Shown: one piece after another, positions 24,601 through 37,300 of the stretch
Layout: each line of letters begins with the position of its first letter
Numbering within the stretch: position 1 is the first letter of the stretch
Assembly (NCBI GenBank): GCA_030268105.1
Contig: BSDZ01000021.1
Location: forward strand, 682,001 to 746,000
Direction of reading: 5' to 3'
From: Volvox africanus
Lineage: Eukaryota; Chlorophyta; Chlorophyceae; Chlamydomonadales; Volvocaceae
DNA length: 64,000 bases
Translations under genes and position numbers: made by a program
Notes under the pieces: model-generated
The model's database searches: none
Told to the model about the DNA's origin: nothing
The model's input: the letters and a program-made list of their open reading frames with translations, nothing else

Positions 24601-27419
24601 TCGCCCGAATGCGCCCATCGCGACCCAGCTTCCGGCGGCGAACGGGAAGAGCTGACTTTGGCCGCTTCGGCGACGGGGCCGGCGCGGCTGGCACGACCGG
24701 TTGACGCAGCAAGGTGTCAGAAGCGCCAGCACCAACGGCGCCATCCCCGCCAACAACACCTGAATCCGGTCGTGTATCCACGGCGCCTCCTGTACCGGTG
24801 CCAGTCGCTCCCGTATCATGCTGTGCGGCAGTTTGATTGCTGATTGCTTCTGCTACTTTCTCTCTGGGCCCCCCATCACAACCCTCACCCGCCGCCCCAC
24901 CAGTCACCATCGGGCTTGCCACACTCGTCACGGCGGGGGCAGTGGCCATCTCTTGGGTCTCCACGGGCGCACCATGTTTGGGTACTGCAGCTACTGTGGT
25001 TCCAGATGCAGCATTTGCTGGCGCTGCCACCGCATCACCGCCAGCTGTTGGAGCAGCAATCTCGCCAACGTCGCCGGGTGGCTCAGCCCTGTCTTTGTCC
25101 GCACCTGCACCTATGTTGTCTGGAGATTCAACAGTTGACGTCCCAGGGGCTGAAACCCCGGGATTTCTGTCCACCGGGTCGACACCGGGGATAACGTCCG
25201 GCGCAGGTTGGCTCGAGGACTGAGTCTGTGTCTGCAACGGCGACTGTTGTCGTGATACCGTCTGCGATGTCCCCGCCGATTGCGGCGCCGTAGGACACCT
25301 CCCCTGCTGAGAAGCCGCCTGAGCTTGCTCGCCTTGCTGCTCCGACGCAATCCCCTCGGTAACCGCAGCCGCTGCCTCAACCTCCGCAATCTGCAGCTGG
25401 ATCGTTTTTGGCGTCAAAGACCCATGGGTCAACCCACGACAATGCAAGTTCCGGAGTGCTTCAGCCAGGCAGATGAGCACCTCCAGCGCCTCGGGCAGAG
25501 GCAGTTTTGGCCGCTGGGGTGGGGGTGGCGGCAGCGGGAAGCGCTGTCGGGCTATCCCCAACGTTGCATTTGGGGCTGGCAAGGCCAACCGTCGAGCACC
25601 GCCATTCGCGCCTGTATTCGTGGCTATGCCTGATGGCGGAGGCACCGCCACCGCCCCCCTCGCGGGGGCCACCAAGGCGGATCCGACAAGATCTCCCGGT
25701 GCTGCTTTCCCCCCTTGCTCTGACAGCGGCGTCCCCTGACACACGGAGCCTGCCGATCTGTCGGGCAGCAATGACGGCGGCGGAGGTGGGGCCTCTGCCG
25801 GCGCGAAGCAAAACCTAAAGCAGGGAATGCTAGTTGCCACGGTGTCACCGTCCGTACCATTTCTGGAAGCACGCGGTGCTGTCGCCATGGCAGTGAGCTG
25901 CTCCCCACCCGACCGCACACGGTCTCCAGGGGAGACCCCTTCTGCGATGGGCTGGCTGCCACCTAGGCGACAAGCCGAAGGCCCAATAGCAAAGTTTGCG
26001 CCCTGGCCCATTCCCGGCGCTGCAGTGAGGCTGGTCCCAGTGCCGGCTAGCCTCACTGACTGCACATCGCTGCCGCCGTTAGCACTGGAGACCCCACATG
26101 TCCCCCGTGCTCCCGGGGTAGCTGTGCAGGCCGAGTTGGTTGATGCGGCTAGGCGGTGGCTCCGTGTACCTGGGACAGTGAGCTGCGGGGGCGCTGACGG
26201 CACACCTGTCGCCGATGGCTGCATTGCGCTGCCGCCTCCGTCGCCTGCTGCTGCCGGGGCATTCGCCGGGGCACCGGCGACTGCGTCTGCGTCCGTTGCC
26301 CCGTCCCCGGCGTCATTTATGACTTCGCATTGCGGCCAGCGCTCATGCAGCCATTGCGACAAGGACACCAGTCCTGGCATCCGCGGTGTGACTATGTGCA
26401 CCTCCGCGATAATGCGCTGTGTCACATGTTCGTCGCCTGGGCTGCCGATGTGCGCGCGGCACGTCACCTTGGCGCATGCAAGAACTGGGAGGACCTGGGG
26501 GGAAGACATGTGCCATTTAGTCCGGACGGTCGGCCAGTTCAGAAAATATCGCTGCAAGAGATTATGAAATGCGTTCTAGGGTAAGGTGGATACACGAGAG
26601 GACCGATAAAAGGGCATTGGCGAGAGTTGTTCTCAGAGCTGTACCTATGGCACCCTATCGAATGCCCCACTCCCCATACTTGGAATTTCAGGGGCTTTGC
26701 GAGAAAGTCGAAACATAACCGCACACGTCTGTTGTATTGCTTAAGGCGAGAACGCAAAACTCAGCGCTTAGTGGCGGGGATAAAGGGAATAAATTCTGCG
26801 AATCGACTGGTTAAGGCCTAGATAACGCAGCCGCGCGCTCTTAAAAAAGAGAGTCCGTCAGGACCGTCGCCCCTCAGCCCCGCCAGATCCTAGGCAGCTA
26901 GGGGCACCGGTACATGGGGGTATCAAAGCTAGCTTGCCACCGCTTGACAGCGGCGGCTCCAGTGGCGTTTTCCGCCCCCTTGTCATGCCTATTTCAAGTC
27001 CATAACTATGAGTGTAAATATGTCGAATATCGTACGCTATGGAGTCTAGGTTACGCGTTGTGGTTATGATGAGGCGTACGCACCTGGGGCGTAGGCTCAG
27101 CAATGAGCTGAACCAACGCTGCCTCAACATCGGTTGCAACAGATATCATGTCAGGCTGTGCGAGCATATTCGCCTGAGCGGGAGGCGGTGCGTCCAGCGC
27201 GGCGGCGACCGTAGCATGCGGCGATGTGGGGCCAGGAAGCTGGGCAATGGGATTAGGCCTCTTCACAAAAGTCAGCACGTGAAGATGCACAGGAACTCCA
27301 CACCAGGCGGCTTCGTAAGTACGCTGGCCGGGGTTGCCTTGAAGGACCGAGACTGGCTCGGTCAGTGTGAGGCAAACGTCTATAGGGTTATGTCGTAAGA
27401 TGGAGGCCGGTGCTTTATC
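21673..27419 (-). CDS. TKL-type pseudokinase with long low-complexity insertions
   Basis: Phase-consistent exons are 27084-27419 (N-lobe; start uncertain), 24260-26494, 24020-24071, 23767-23840, 23118-23246 and 21673-22842, about 1,330 residues. Recognisable parts in order are a glycine-loop region and beta-3 strand (WCGVPVHLHVL), an alpha-C-like segment, the hinge and start of helix D (SLSQWLHERW), the catalytic-loop region (LHCRGLTHGSL), the activation-segment end (WCAPELLNGG), helix F (CDVYSLGMLMWYLVSGQPPF) and helix I (RRCWAPLPMQRP). The beta-3 Lys is His, HRD reads HGS and DFG reads TWG, so catalysis is unlikely. About 285 low-complexity residues separate the HGS and TWG motifs, against roughly 20 in normal kinases. 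The Gly/Ser/Pro-rich tail of about 370 residues follows SEMRSLRAHL, typical of the C-terminal end of algal TKL kinases. Because structural motifs are intact and only catalytic ones are lost, a conserved scaffold role is more likely than simple decay. The exon starting at 23246 has a tandem CAGCAG acceptor. Confidence 0.75.
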
Positions 27420-28311
27420 CTGAGAAATTCCAGCAGTACAGTTTGGGCGCGAGAGTCCTGCTGGGTTTGGGCAAGGTCCCGTTGCCAAGGTCCCGTTGCC
27501 ATGTGCCCCGAACCGCTGCGAACCAGCAGTGCTGCCGCTGGAACCCGCCAGACATGATAAAAGACGACATGCCTTACCAAAAAATCCGACATCATCTCCA
27601 GACATGGCAAGGGCGTACCGGGGACGCACTCAGCGAGTTTGTGTCAAGTTCCAGCTTTTGACATTGCTGGTTTGTAAGCAGAGGAGAAATTTAAAACAAA
27701 AATGCCTTCCCGTTACTGCATGAAATGCCTTGATTGATCTCGGGTAACCAGACGTATTCAGCTGCAGCAAGGACCTCAAATGATATAACGGCTTGTTCAA
27801 ACGGCTTGTCCAAATCCTACGAACTCATGTTTCATTTCTGCGGTCTCGTATCTCAGTTCGCAATCGGAACTTGGTGTCGCATACGTACAGTGCACGGAGC
27901 ACGCCATAACCCGGCAAGATACTGAATCCAGCCATGCAAGGTGAGGCGTTATTTATAAAAGTTCAGTATGTCATCTGCTAGTTCAAATTTAAGTTATAAT
28001 TCATGAACCCTTGCCCCGAGGGCAGGTTTGGAGAACAACGCTAGGCATTTATATGTGGAAAAGTCTCCGTTCTTTCAGTCACAGTATAAATCCTTTTGCT
28101 GGCCTTCGACCAGATGAATGAAATCGGTCCTCAACGCCAACACTGATCCTTACGGGTTTCCGACGCTATGAAAACCTGCAGCTCCGGGAGTCCTTGGAGG
28201 GACTGACAGGCTGTGTTTTGTATCCTTGGTGCGTGTTAGCATGTGATGCTAAGGTTACCTGGACGCCGCACAACAACTATGAGCAGCGGACTATTACAAG
28301 AAGTCCAAGAA

Positions 28312-29843
28312 TTAACTCACCTTAGCGAAGGGCCAATTGGGCTTGCAGTGCCAAAAACACCAAGCTCCACGTTTCATGGGTCCTTGTTCGTAGGGATCCA
28401 TGCTGGGAAGCTGGCCCGAAGATACGGTCCTGTACAGCCTGTACGTGCTTGCACTGCTCGTGGATTTCGCAAACAACTGCCAATATGCCTTTTCCCACCG
28501 CTGCAACTGACATGCGATCACAAGCGCAGTTGAAGGGGTACTGTGCCAGGGGATCATCAAGGACAGCTCACGGAACAGTACCCAGCATCACCGTCCATCA
28601 CCAGGCCTAGCTGGCAAGATTGTGCAGAACGCTCGTAACGCCCATGCACCCAGCACCTGGCGGCTGTACGACCCAGTCATCTGAAGATTCGTAACTTTCT
28701 GTGCCCACCACATGCACCCCGCTGATTAAGCTTGCGGTCTCTATATCTGTTACAGTAATGGGATGGAAACAGTGTATGGGAAGTTGCTTGCAAAATGGAA
28801 TAGAAGTGCCAGAATGTGCCCCTCCCCTCCCTCTCCACCCTGCAACGCTTACATAGGGTCGGGGTCGGTTCTGCTTGCGGTAGGTTACCAATAGGGACGT
28901 GTTGGAAAGGTTGAAACCGTTGGGAATCAATATGTGGACAGCTGCGCGCTCCTGCACTGCAAAATCTACTGCTCCAAGTGTCCTAGTGGAACTGCAGCTA
29001 TGCTGAGTGTATCATTTCCTTCTTGAAAGTCCACGGCAATATCTGAAATTTGTCACCCAGGATAGCCCCCGCTTTCTGCTTCTGCTCTACGTACATATTG
29101 CCGCTGCTGCTGCCCCCACTTCGGGTTGCTTGCGTGCCGGTCCTGCTGCCTTCACGACCTCCTAACTCTTCCCGTCGTCAATTAGCAATCTACACGTTGC
29201 GCTCTTGACTGCTCCCTCAGTGCTTCCCATTAGATGTTTCTAATAGTGTATTAGGGACTTACAGGCATAGTTCCTGGTTCGTAAGAAGTGTCTCAAATGT
29301 TATCAGACCACAAACCCGACATACGGGAAATCCATGGCCATCATATGGCTGCCAGGGTTACCACCTGTCGGCCAGCATGCCCATATCCAGCTTGAGTTAG
29401 CAATCTGCGAGACGGCAACACCGCCACGTAGCCTGCTTTCTCCTTAAAGCGTGTGTAGCACACAGATACTTGTCAACACACGCAACGGCCCAGGAAATAC
29501 AACAAGCGCGATTATGTATACCACCATATGAGGGATAACATGGATTGCGGCCGTGGCTCAGCATCATCATCACGCACTTCGCCACTTCTTGTAATGGACT
29601 GGCTGGTGCGTTCTGTTGAACGTGCAGCAAGCATGCCTCTGCGGCATTCTTTGCTTTTGGTCTTGACTTAATTATTACAATAATATGCGCGGCGTTCCCC
29701 AAGATTATATTACGGTAGTGCATTGTGTCCGCTCCGCTGAAATTCAAGACGGATGGCAGATTAGTCATTCCTGTTTTCGGCACGGGGGTGATGCACACAT
29801 CTCTTGGCGGTCGTCCACGGCGGTCATCCTCGTGTACAACCAC
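28312..29843 (-). CDS. Possible upstream (ectodomain) exons of the pseudokinase gene
   Basis: Minus-strand pieces near 29690-29800 (LPSVLNFSGADTMHYRNIIL), 28900-28970 (HILIPNGFNLSNTSLL before gtaacc), 28630-28730 and 28312-28510 resemble the beta-rich extracellular segments found ahead of some volvocine TKL kinases. The 28312-28510 piece ends in frame at AAG|gtgagt in phase 0, matching the next exon at 27419. No clear transmembrane helix was identified and not all junctions could be resolved. A separate gene or chance frames remain possible. Confidence 0.3.
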
Positions 29844-30711
29844 GCTCCGAAAAACGACACCTCGTTAGACGCCTGTTACACCCAATTTCCCCCACGCACC
29901 GCAAAACCACTCACCGAGCACTTCCTGACCCTGACATGTGTATACTCAGTTATACCCATATGCAAGACATGATATGGGAACCATTCAGCTTATATATGTC
30001 TGCACTACACGTGATGCCAGAAGATGCACACAATCATCCTCCTGGCACACATCATGTGCGTGGTGTGTGGCAAACCATGAATGGTTCCGCCTTGCACCAT
30101 TTCCAACGCGCTATATTGCATAATCCTATGCGGCAGAAGCAAGCTCAGCCTGTTGCTGAGGTTGGCATATAAAAAAGATATTGACATCCTGCATGCAGGT
30201 ATGCAGGGAACTGAATGGGAAGGTATCCAGCAAGTCGGTTCCGGTCATCAAGAGGATGATTCTGGCCAGACGGTGCTGTAATTCATAAAAATGCCCCTTG
30301 ACGCACAGCAGCCGTGTCGATAAGCTTGAGCGCATAGGCAGAACCGTGAAAACAGAGCATGGCACTTGCGTGTTGTAAAACAGCTGGCTGAAATTCCTGA
30401 GGGGGAATGAACAGCTGCAGTAGGGGAGCTTGCGGCAGCCGCAAGACAGGCCACAAATTGAGGCAAGGGACAGATATTAGTCATTGGCAGTTTGTACCAG
30501 AAGGACTGTGGTTGCAGCAGCAGCATCAACCCTCACAGGTATAGGGGTCCACTTGTCACACATGTTCCTACAGTTCCTACGGCAGGTTTTCTCCGCGATT
30601 CAGCCTGCAACGGGAGCTGGCTCTACTTGCTTGGTATGGACCATCAGCAGGCGCGCAAGACTAAAAGCCATTACGCGTTCAGATTTGCAATGAATGACAG
30701 CAGCTGTATGT

Positions 30712-31006
30712 GTGTAGGATAGGGGGGTACATCACCCGTGGCCACTAACCTGGCAGTCCCTACCTTCCCCGGTGTTTCGGGGCACCCTCATCCAGTCTCC
30801 CATGCCGACTTCTCCGAAATCAGTGGTTTTCCCAGGTTCAGCACCCACCACCAGCATCCAGCGGAATCTGCCGAATCAACTAAGGCGTCAACTCCGCTAC
30901 TGGTCAGCTCGCAGGTCACTTTAATTGGGATCGTCACCGTCCATCGACATGGGGGCACCCTGCCCTTAACTTTAGGGTCTTTGGCCCGCTCTCGGTCGGG
31001 GTAGTA
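30712..31006 (+). mobile_element. Dispersed repeat family A, copy 2
   Basis: Nearly identical to 8309-8601 (about three substitutions over 293 bp). The 8-bp ctgtatgt flanks it at 30704-30711 and 31007-31014, differing from the copy 1 duplication, as expected for independent insertions. The 3' end after ggggtag differs between copies. Confidence 0.65.
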
Positions 31007-31014
31007 CTGTATGT

Positions 31015-34000
31015 ATATGCTCGTTTGCATTACATATATAACATTTGTAGGCAGCAGTTTAGTTGGGCTTCATGCCTACTCTTTATGGGCAAACACAATA
31101 GCAACAAAAAATTCTTCAGCAGCAACTTGAATTCCGTATAGAAAAGGTACTGTCTATCACGTCTTCTAGCTACTCGAGTTCCTATGCGCAATAGCAGAAC
31201 CAGACTGCCTGCAAAAACCTGCTAAGACAGGTTAGGTTTAGACGCTAGATCCATAACCGTTTGCCACCAAGCCACACCACACCTTAACTTGAAACAGGGG
31301 AGGCTAGGCGGGAGTTCATACCATTAAATAAGGGGCAATGCACCAGATATCACAACATCAGCAGATACCAGCGGGACAGACCCAGTAAATACACTGAAAA
31401 AAACTGCGGAGAAAGCTTTAGCTGAAGGCAACTGCCGCTACCTGCCTGCGAACACGCGCAACAATCATGTAACAAACTAATTCCACCATTCGTCGCCAGT
31501 AGCCAACTTCTCTCTCAATCCTACGATGCCGCAATGTATTTCAGCAGGAGTTATGGGAAGATGAGCCAAACATACGGATATTAGACATCTTGGCACCTGC
31601 CATAGCAGCAGGTGCACGCAGAGCACATTAGCACCAGCAGCAGCTTCGGCAGATGTTCTGGCAAGCGGCAGGTGCTGACTCAGGTTGTATGAGCCTGGAA
31701 TCTCTACATCAACGTAAACGAGTAAGATACAATTCGATACAACGGGATCTAACATAGCCAATTCACTTTTGTGCAAATTGCAGGAGGTCGATCAGGCGAT
31801 GCCCAACGTGCAGCAGCTCAAACCGCATCAGCCATTAACGCAGTAAGACCGCACAACTGACACCTCGCACAGGGCGGCAGCAACGGCTTATGAAGCCAAG
31901 CAAGATACGAAGTAGACAGAGATCGAGGATATGGCAGCGTCAGGTTGTATATCAGCCAAATATTAGGAATCAGCAAATTTCTACCAATACCATCGACCGT
32001 ACAAATCAACCTTAACTTCAAGATGGATAACAGCAACCCAATTGCTGCCGATTGTATGAGCAGCAAGCATGTTAACACTGTCGGCTTAGACTTCTCTGCG
32101 ACTATGTGGCATCGTTACCCATGCCTAACTTGAGCATACATACGCGAATCAATGAACAAGTGTCCAACCTGAACTTCTGGCCACGAGACCTTCATATTCA
32201 ACAAGCCTGTAAGGGTGGTCAGTAAGAGGGTTCAGTATATGGTACATACCGCGAGCCTAACCCAACATTCACAGCCCTTTCACATAACTTGAAGTGTTGA
32301 TGCAGACCGACAGCTACAGCGCATTGTAATGGATAGTTAGCTAAGCTGATTCAGTTGCCTGACATTTTAGCCTGGGTGTGTGGAGCTGCTTTGAGCGGCC
32401 GAGCAACCAAGTACCAACCTAAAACAACTTCAAAAATCTGAGTAGTTGTCACAGCCCTACATAGATATGCCTGCAATGCTTGGGGAATGCATTCAACAAA
32501 GATACCAAATTGGCTTGGAATGCTCAGGAAGGATAGAGATTCATAACATGCTCAGGATGGAGAGGGTTGGAATGTAATGTAGGCTACTCAGGGCTTGACG
32601 ATTATAGTAAATCCCACGGCAACTTTGCACACATTTGGCTGAAATTGATGTCCAGTTCCTCAGGCGCGATGGTTACTGAATCCAACGGGAAGAGCTGCTG
32701 TGTGAGCACTGATAAGTAAAGGACAGGCAAAGTAGCTTAGGAGAGTGGGATGTCTCTTGCTGGATGATAAGACAAATAATAGCGGAAAAGCAACGCTGTG
32801 CCGACAGTAAAACGTTGGGAAACTCCCTGGTATGGAGCTTGTTACGGAGCTTGCAACTACGAAGATGAATCCATAACCCACCTAGCTGCTGTAGGTGTAG
32901 CTGTCAGGTATTCGTGAACTCCTATGTATACTTCGATGTATAGGATCTATCGCAACTGTTGCCCATGTTTAGAAGGCCGCTGAGGTCCACATACATGAAG
33001 CGGAAACGCTGGATCACCGAACGGATAAGCAAATATACTCTACCAGAATCTAGGCGGAAAATTAGGATTTACCCATTACCGCATTACATCCCCAATACAC
33101 CCGCTACTCCACAAACCGCTTTACCCTGTCCCAGAAAACAGTCAGCCTTGCTTGTGCATCATAAGCTTTGTGGCGGCACTAGGCGATACCAAGTGCGCAG
33201 TCACAACTGAAGCAGCAAGTACCGATCCGATGTAATTTCATGGTTGCACTACGGAGTAACAAATGGGCGTTATAGAAGGATACTTCGCTCCAGCAGCAAT
33301 AAGACCACGTCACGAGATTGGCCTGAACCAACGGCCATGTTGCGTGTGGCAAGATCGGTGTGTTGCTTAGCCGATAGCATGGGTAGGCCCCGCAACGAGC
33401 CCATTCTCCAGAGGACAACAAGGGCCTGAGCATTCGAGTGGACTCGCAACGTTATCACTATGACCCAACACAACAGCACTGTGCAACCCAAGAAAGGCTC
33501 AACACGGCTTTCAGTCCCACCGAGCAGGGCATAACACTTTTGGCATCCATATCCAACACCGCAGCGAAGGAGCGTGAAAAGCCAAGAACACAATACTTCC
33601 ATGAGGTAGCGCGGGAAAGGCACAAGAAGGGAGCATACCAGGGGCCTCGCGCCCACGGAACGTGGCCTCGTCAAATGCCGATCACACTGCTACGAGTATA
33701 GCCAGTGACAGACAGGACACCAGGAGGTGCAGTAATGGTATGGGGTCCAGCCGCAAGTTGCCAAGGAAGGCTGCTGAAAGCCTCGGGAAAGGCCACTAGC
33801 ACAACAGAATCTACACCGAGCCCCGGGGCCCGGCATCACGGATCGACGCTTAGCACATCTGAGACAAGACAAGGCCACGATTCCGTTAAGACGGTGAGAC
33901 CAGCAGCAGCACACGGCCAAGTCATTCAACGGCAGCCTGCGCTGAGTCCACATCAGTAAGCAGCGCGGGCCAGCATAGCTGCAGTTCACAGCAGTGCGAA

Positions 34001-34260
34001 CGCCTGTGCAGGGAGCCGAGCAGGATGCTGGGAGCATGCCAACGGCAGTTAGAGTGGAGAGGTAAATGGAAAGAGATAGAAAGGACAAAGCGCTATCGCA
34101 GCACCATCCTGCAGGCTACGCGGACCAACCAGGAGCCGACGAAGCTGGGCCGTGGCAACCCATGACGAGTTGCAACAGCTGCAACCGCAGCAAGAGTCAT
34201 CCGCGTGATGGTAAGGCAACACTGCATCTGGCGGTGCGCTGAAAAGCGGTGCATTGACCT
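31015..34260. other. Intergenic between the repeat and the KH-gene 3' end
   Basis: No exon could be supported. It is unique-looking and moderately AT-rich up to about 33,000, with no array or palindrome worth listing. Confidence 0.45.
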
Positions 34261-34265
34261 TTACA
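34261..34265 (-). terminator. TGTAA poly(A) signal of the KH gene
   Basis: The minus strand reads TGTAA about 86 nt past the KH gene stop codon. TGTAA is the standard chlorophyte polyadenylation signal. Confidence 0.5.
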
Positions 34266-34350
34266 CAAACTGCCTGCAGGAAGACGACACCCGCACGTGG
34301 GAACAACTCCTGAACTCCTGCTTTTTTGAACCCAAACTATGGAGCACAAC

Positions 34351-37300
34351 CTACTGTGGCCCTGGTGCTGACGAGGTCCCATAACTATACCCATAAACAG
34401 CCGGCGGGTAAGGTGTGCTGGCGGTGGCAGCAGCAACGGCGGCTGCCTGGTACGCGGCGTACTGCTGCTGCATGTGCATATAGTACTGATCATGAGCCGA
34501 CGGCGCACCCGGCTGCTGCGGCTGTTGCTGTGGCGGCGCTTGTGACGATTGCTGATAGTAAGCATGGCTCGCCGTCGGTGTTGTGTGGTACCCAGCAGCG
34601 CCGTAGCCTGGATAAGGCTGCTGCTGCGACTGCGGTCCAAATGGGCTCGTGGTCGAAGTGGCACCTGGGGCAGGACCGGCTGCCGGAGCCCCAGTGGGCG
34701 GCGTCTGCGTCTGCACCGTCGCTGCCGCATGGGCATACTGGCCATCATACGTGGTCGCGGCACCCTGGCTTCCGGGTTGCACTGGAGCTGCAGCTGGCGC
34801 CTGAGCGATGCCGTTCGTGCTGCTGTAACCAGCTGAGCCATACGTTGGAAAAGGGTTAGCACCCTGGGCCAGTGTTTGCTGTGCTTGTGACGTTTGTTGG
34901 CCATAATAAGCATGCTGCTGGGTCTGCGCTTCCTGCGTGTATGGTTGCCCGTACTGCTGGCTATACACAGACTGTTGCGCCTGGCTTTGTGGTGCCGGAG
35001 CGTACTGCTGCGGTTGCAGTGTGGCCGCAGGCGTTGCAGCATTTTGCGGATAGGTGGACGCTTGCGAGACCGACGGCTGCTGCTGTGTCTGTGCCTGCTG
35101 CTGGTACGGCGCCGATGTCACCGCAGCCGGCTGTGGCGCTGGCTGCTGCTGCTGCGCCGGCGGCTGTGACTGCGCTGGCGGTTGCGCAGGGTAGGGTTGC
35201 TGCTGAGTCTGTGCCTGCCGTTGCACGGGAGCCTCTTGTTGCGCGGTTACAGCCAGCTCAGAATTGTAGGGATATTGCTGGGGCCGCTGCTGCTGTCCCT
35301 GCTGCTGCTGTTGCGGGACGCCTTGGCTAGGTTGTTGTAAAGGCCGCTGTTGCTGTACCTGCTGCTGTACCTGTGCCTGCTGCTGCTGCAATGGCACTTG
35401 CTGTCGTTGCTGCTGCTGCTGCTGCTGCTGAGGAATTTGCTGACCTGCGCCCGAGAACGCTGCCGGGGGCTGGGACGGGACAGCCTGAGCAGATGTCGGC
35501 GCCGCCTGAGCTTGGGCTGCTGGCTGTGGGACCGGCTGCTGAGATTGCTGCTGCTGCTGCGTCGGCTGTGGAGCTCCTTGCTGGGGATGCACGGGCGATT
35601 GTATCGCAGCGGGCTGCTGCTGTTGTGGCGGCGGCTGCGTCGCAATAACAACCCCTTGGTTTGGTTGCACCACCACCTGGTGCTGCGCTCCGCTGGCAGT
35701 TGTCACCGGTGCCGTCGCAGTCACTGCACTTGGCTGTCCAGACCCACCGGCGCCACCACCGACCGCACCCACGGCTGAGGTTGGCGCTTGCTGCGGCGCA
35801 AGCTGGGGCTTCTGCTGCAGGATGGCTCCGATTGTCATAATGTTCGATAGCAGTGTGTGCGCCTGCATAACCTGTCCGGATCAGCAGGATGGGCCCGGGA
35901 AATGGCGCTGGCTCCATGTCACTACACTGGCCAATGAGTGTGGGGTCGGAGACTCAGGCCCGGTAATTGCAGAGCTAAACCGCTTATCCGTGTAGCGGTC
36001 TTATGATGTTTCACAACCCGACCATCGTACGACATACGTAGCAGTCTCAGGCCGACCAGCAGACAGTAGACAATATACGTGCTGCTGCCTGCTGCTGTAC
36101 CTGAAGGTTCAACCCTAGTTAAACAGGACATAATAACACCGGCCGTCTTTCCACGGCGTTGACTGCTCACCTGCGCGATTGTCCCCGTGATATCCAGTTC
36201 GTAGTCGCCGCTGACGACCGGTTGCCGCAAGGTCACCACGGTATTGGTCACCTGCACGAAAATGGAGCGGCGGTAGGACCGACCAAGAGTAATTAAGACC
36301 AGGCGCAATCCGGAGATGCACCAGGGTAATGACATTGTAAAAGCTACCTCAAGGCGAATGGCTTTGGCGGCATGGGTATCGGCGGATCATCATACAGGTC
36401 AGACGTCCACAGTGCCTGCCGAAACCGGCTCATCTGTACCCCATAGACCACGAAACCACGACGTACCGCTTGGACTTGTTGAACGTTGGTGCCATTGATC
36501 CCCTCCGGTGCATTCACTAGCGCGGCCGCGACGAAGATAGTCAGCCGCACGTCATTAGGGCCCAGAGGTGGAAGCCCAGCGATTACCGATCCGCTCTGCG
36601 AACCCACTGTGCTCTGTCCAGCTGAGGTACCGGCACCCAGTTGGGGTGGCTTTTGTAGCGGCGGCTTTTGCAAATGTGGCGGCAGCTGCTGCTGCTGCAG
36701 CTGCGGTTGTGGATCACTGGCCTGCACGTGCCCCTGCGGCTGGGTTGGCGTCGGTATGTACCGCTCCTCATGTAGTTGCTGCTGCGGACGTTGTTGCTGC
36801 TGCGGGGGATATTGCTGCTGCGGTATTTGCTGCAGCTGCCGCTGCTGTGATGGCGGCGGCATCGAAGGTTGACTGGCCCCTGCCGGTCCGATATGCCCCA
36901 TCGCTACACCGTCTGACGGTGCGACAGGCATCATCGGGCCCATGGGCGCGAACGGCCCGTGCGGGCCACCGCCACCTCCGCAGGACCCGCGCACCAGGTC
37001 GAACTCTGGGGTGCCCATCGTTTCCCGCACGGAGATACCTTGCCGCCGCAACTCGCAGCCGCGAATGATAGCTGCCACCATCCGAATGGCCTGTGTGTTC
37101 GTGTAACCGGGCAAGGAACAGGGTCAACAATAACTGAGATAGCACAGGAACGGTGTGCATACCCATTAATTGGACGCTCAAAAGACTATATTCGACCCCA
37201 GACCTGGTAGCACGCCAGGGATCACCCAAAAGGCCCGGCTGGGATAGCAGACACATTCCGAATACTCAAGACATTGAGCGATGCAATCCAGGTTACGGCG

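Noticed and set aside
25827..26567. Long plus-strand frame of about 246 codons
   Set aside because: It is antisense to the large kinase-like exon, and its Ala/Pro/Ser composition is explained by the GC-rich low-complexity coding on the other strand.
34197..35918. Several long frames in other reading frames of the Gln-rich exon
   Set aside because: CAG-rich coding yields open Ser/Ala/Leu/Arg frames in all phases. Only the Gln/Ala/Tyr frame connects to the KH exons with correct phases.
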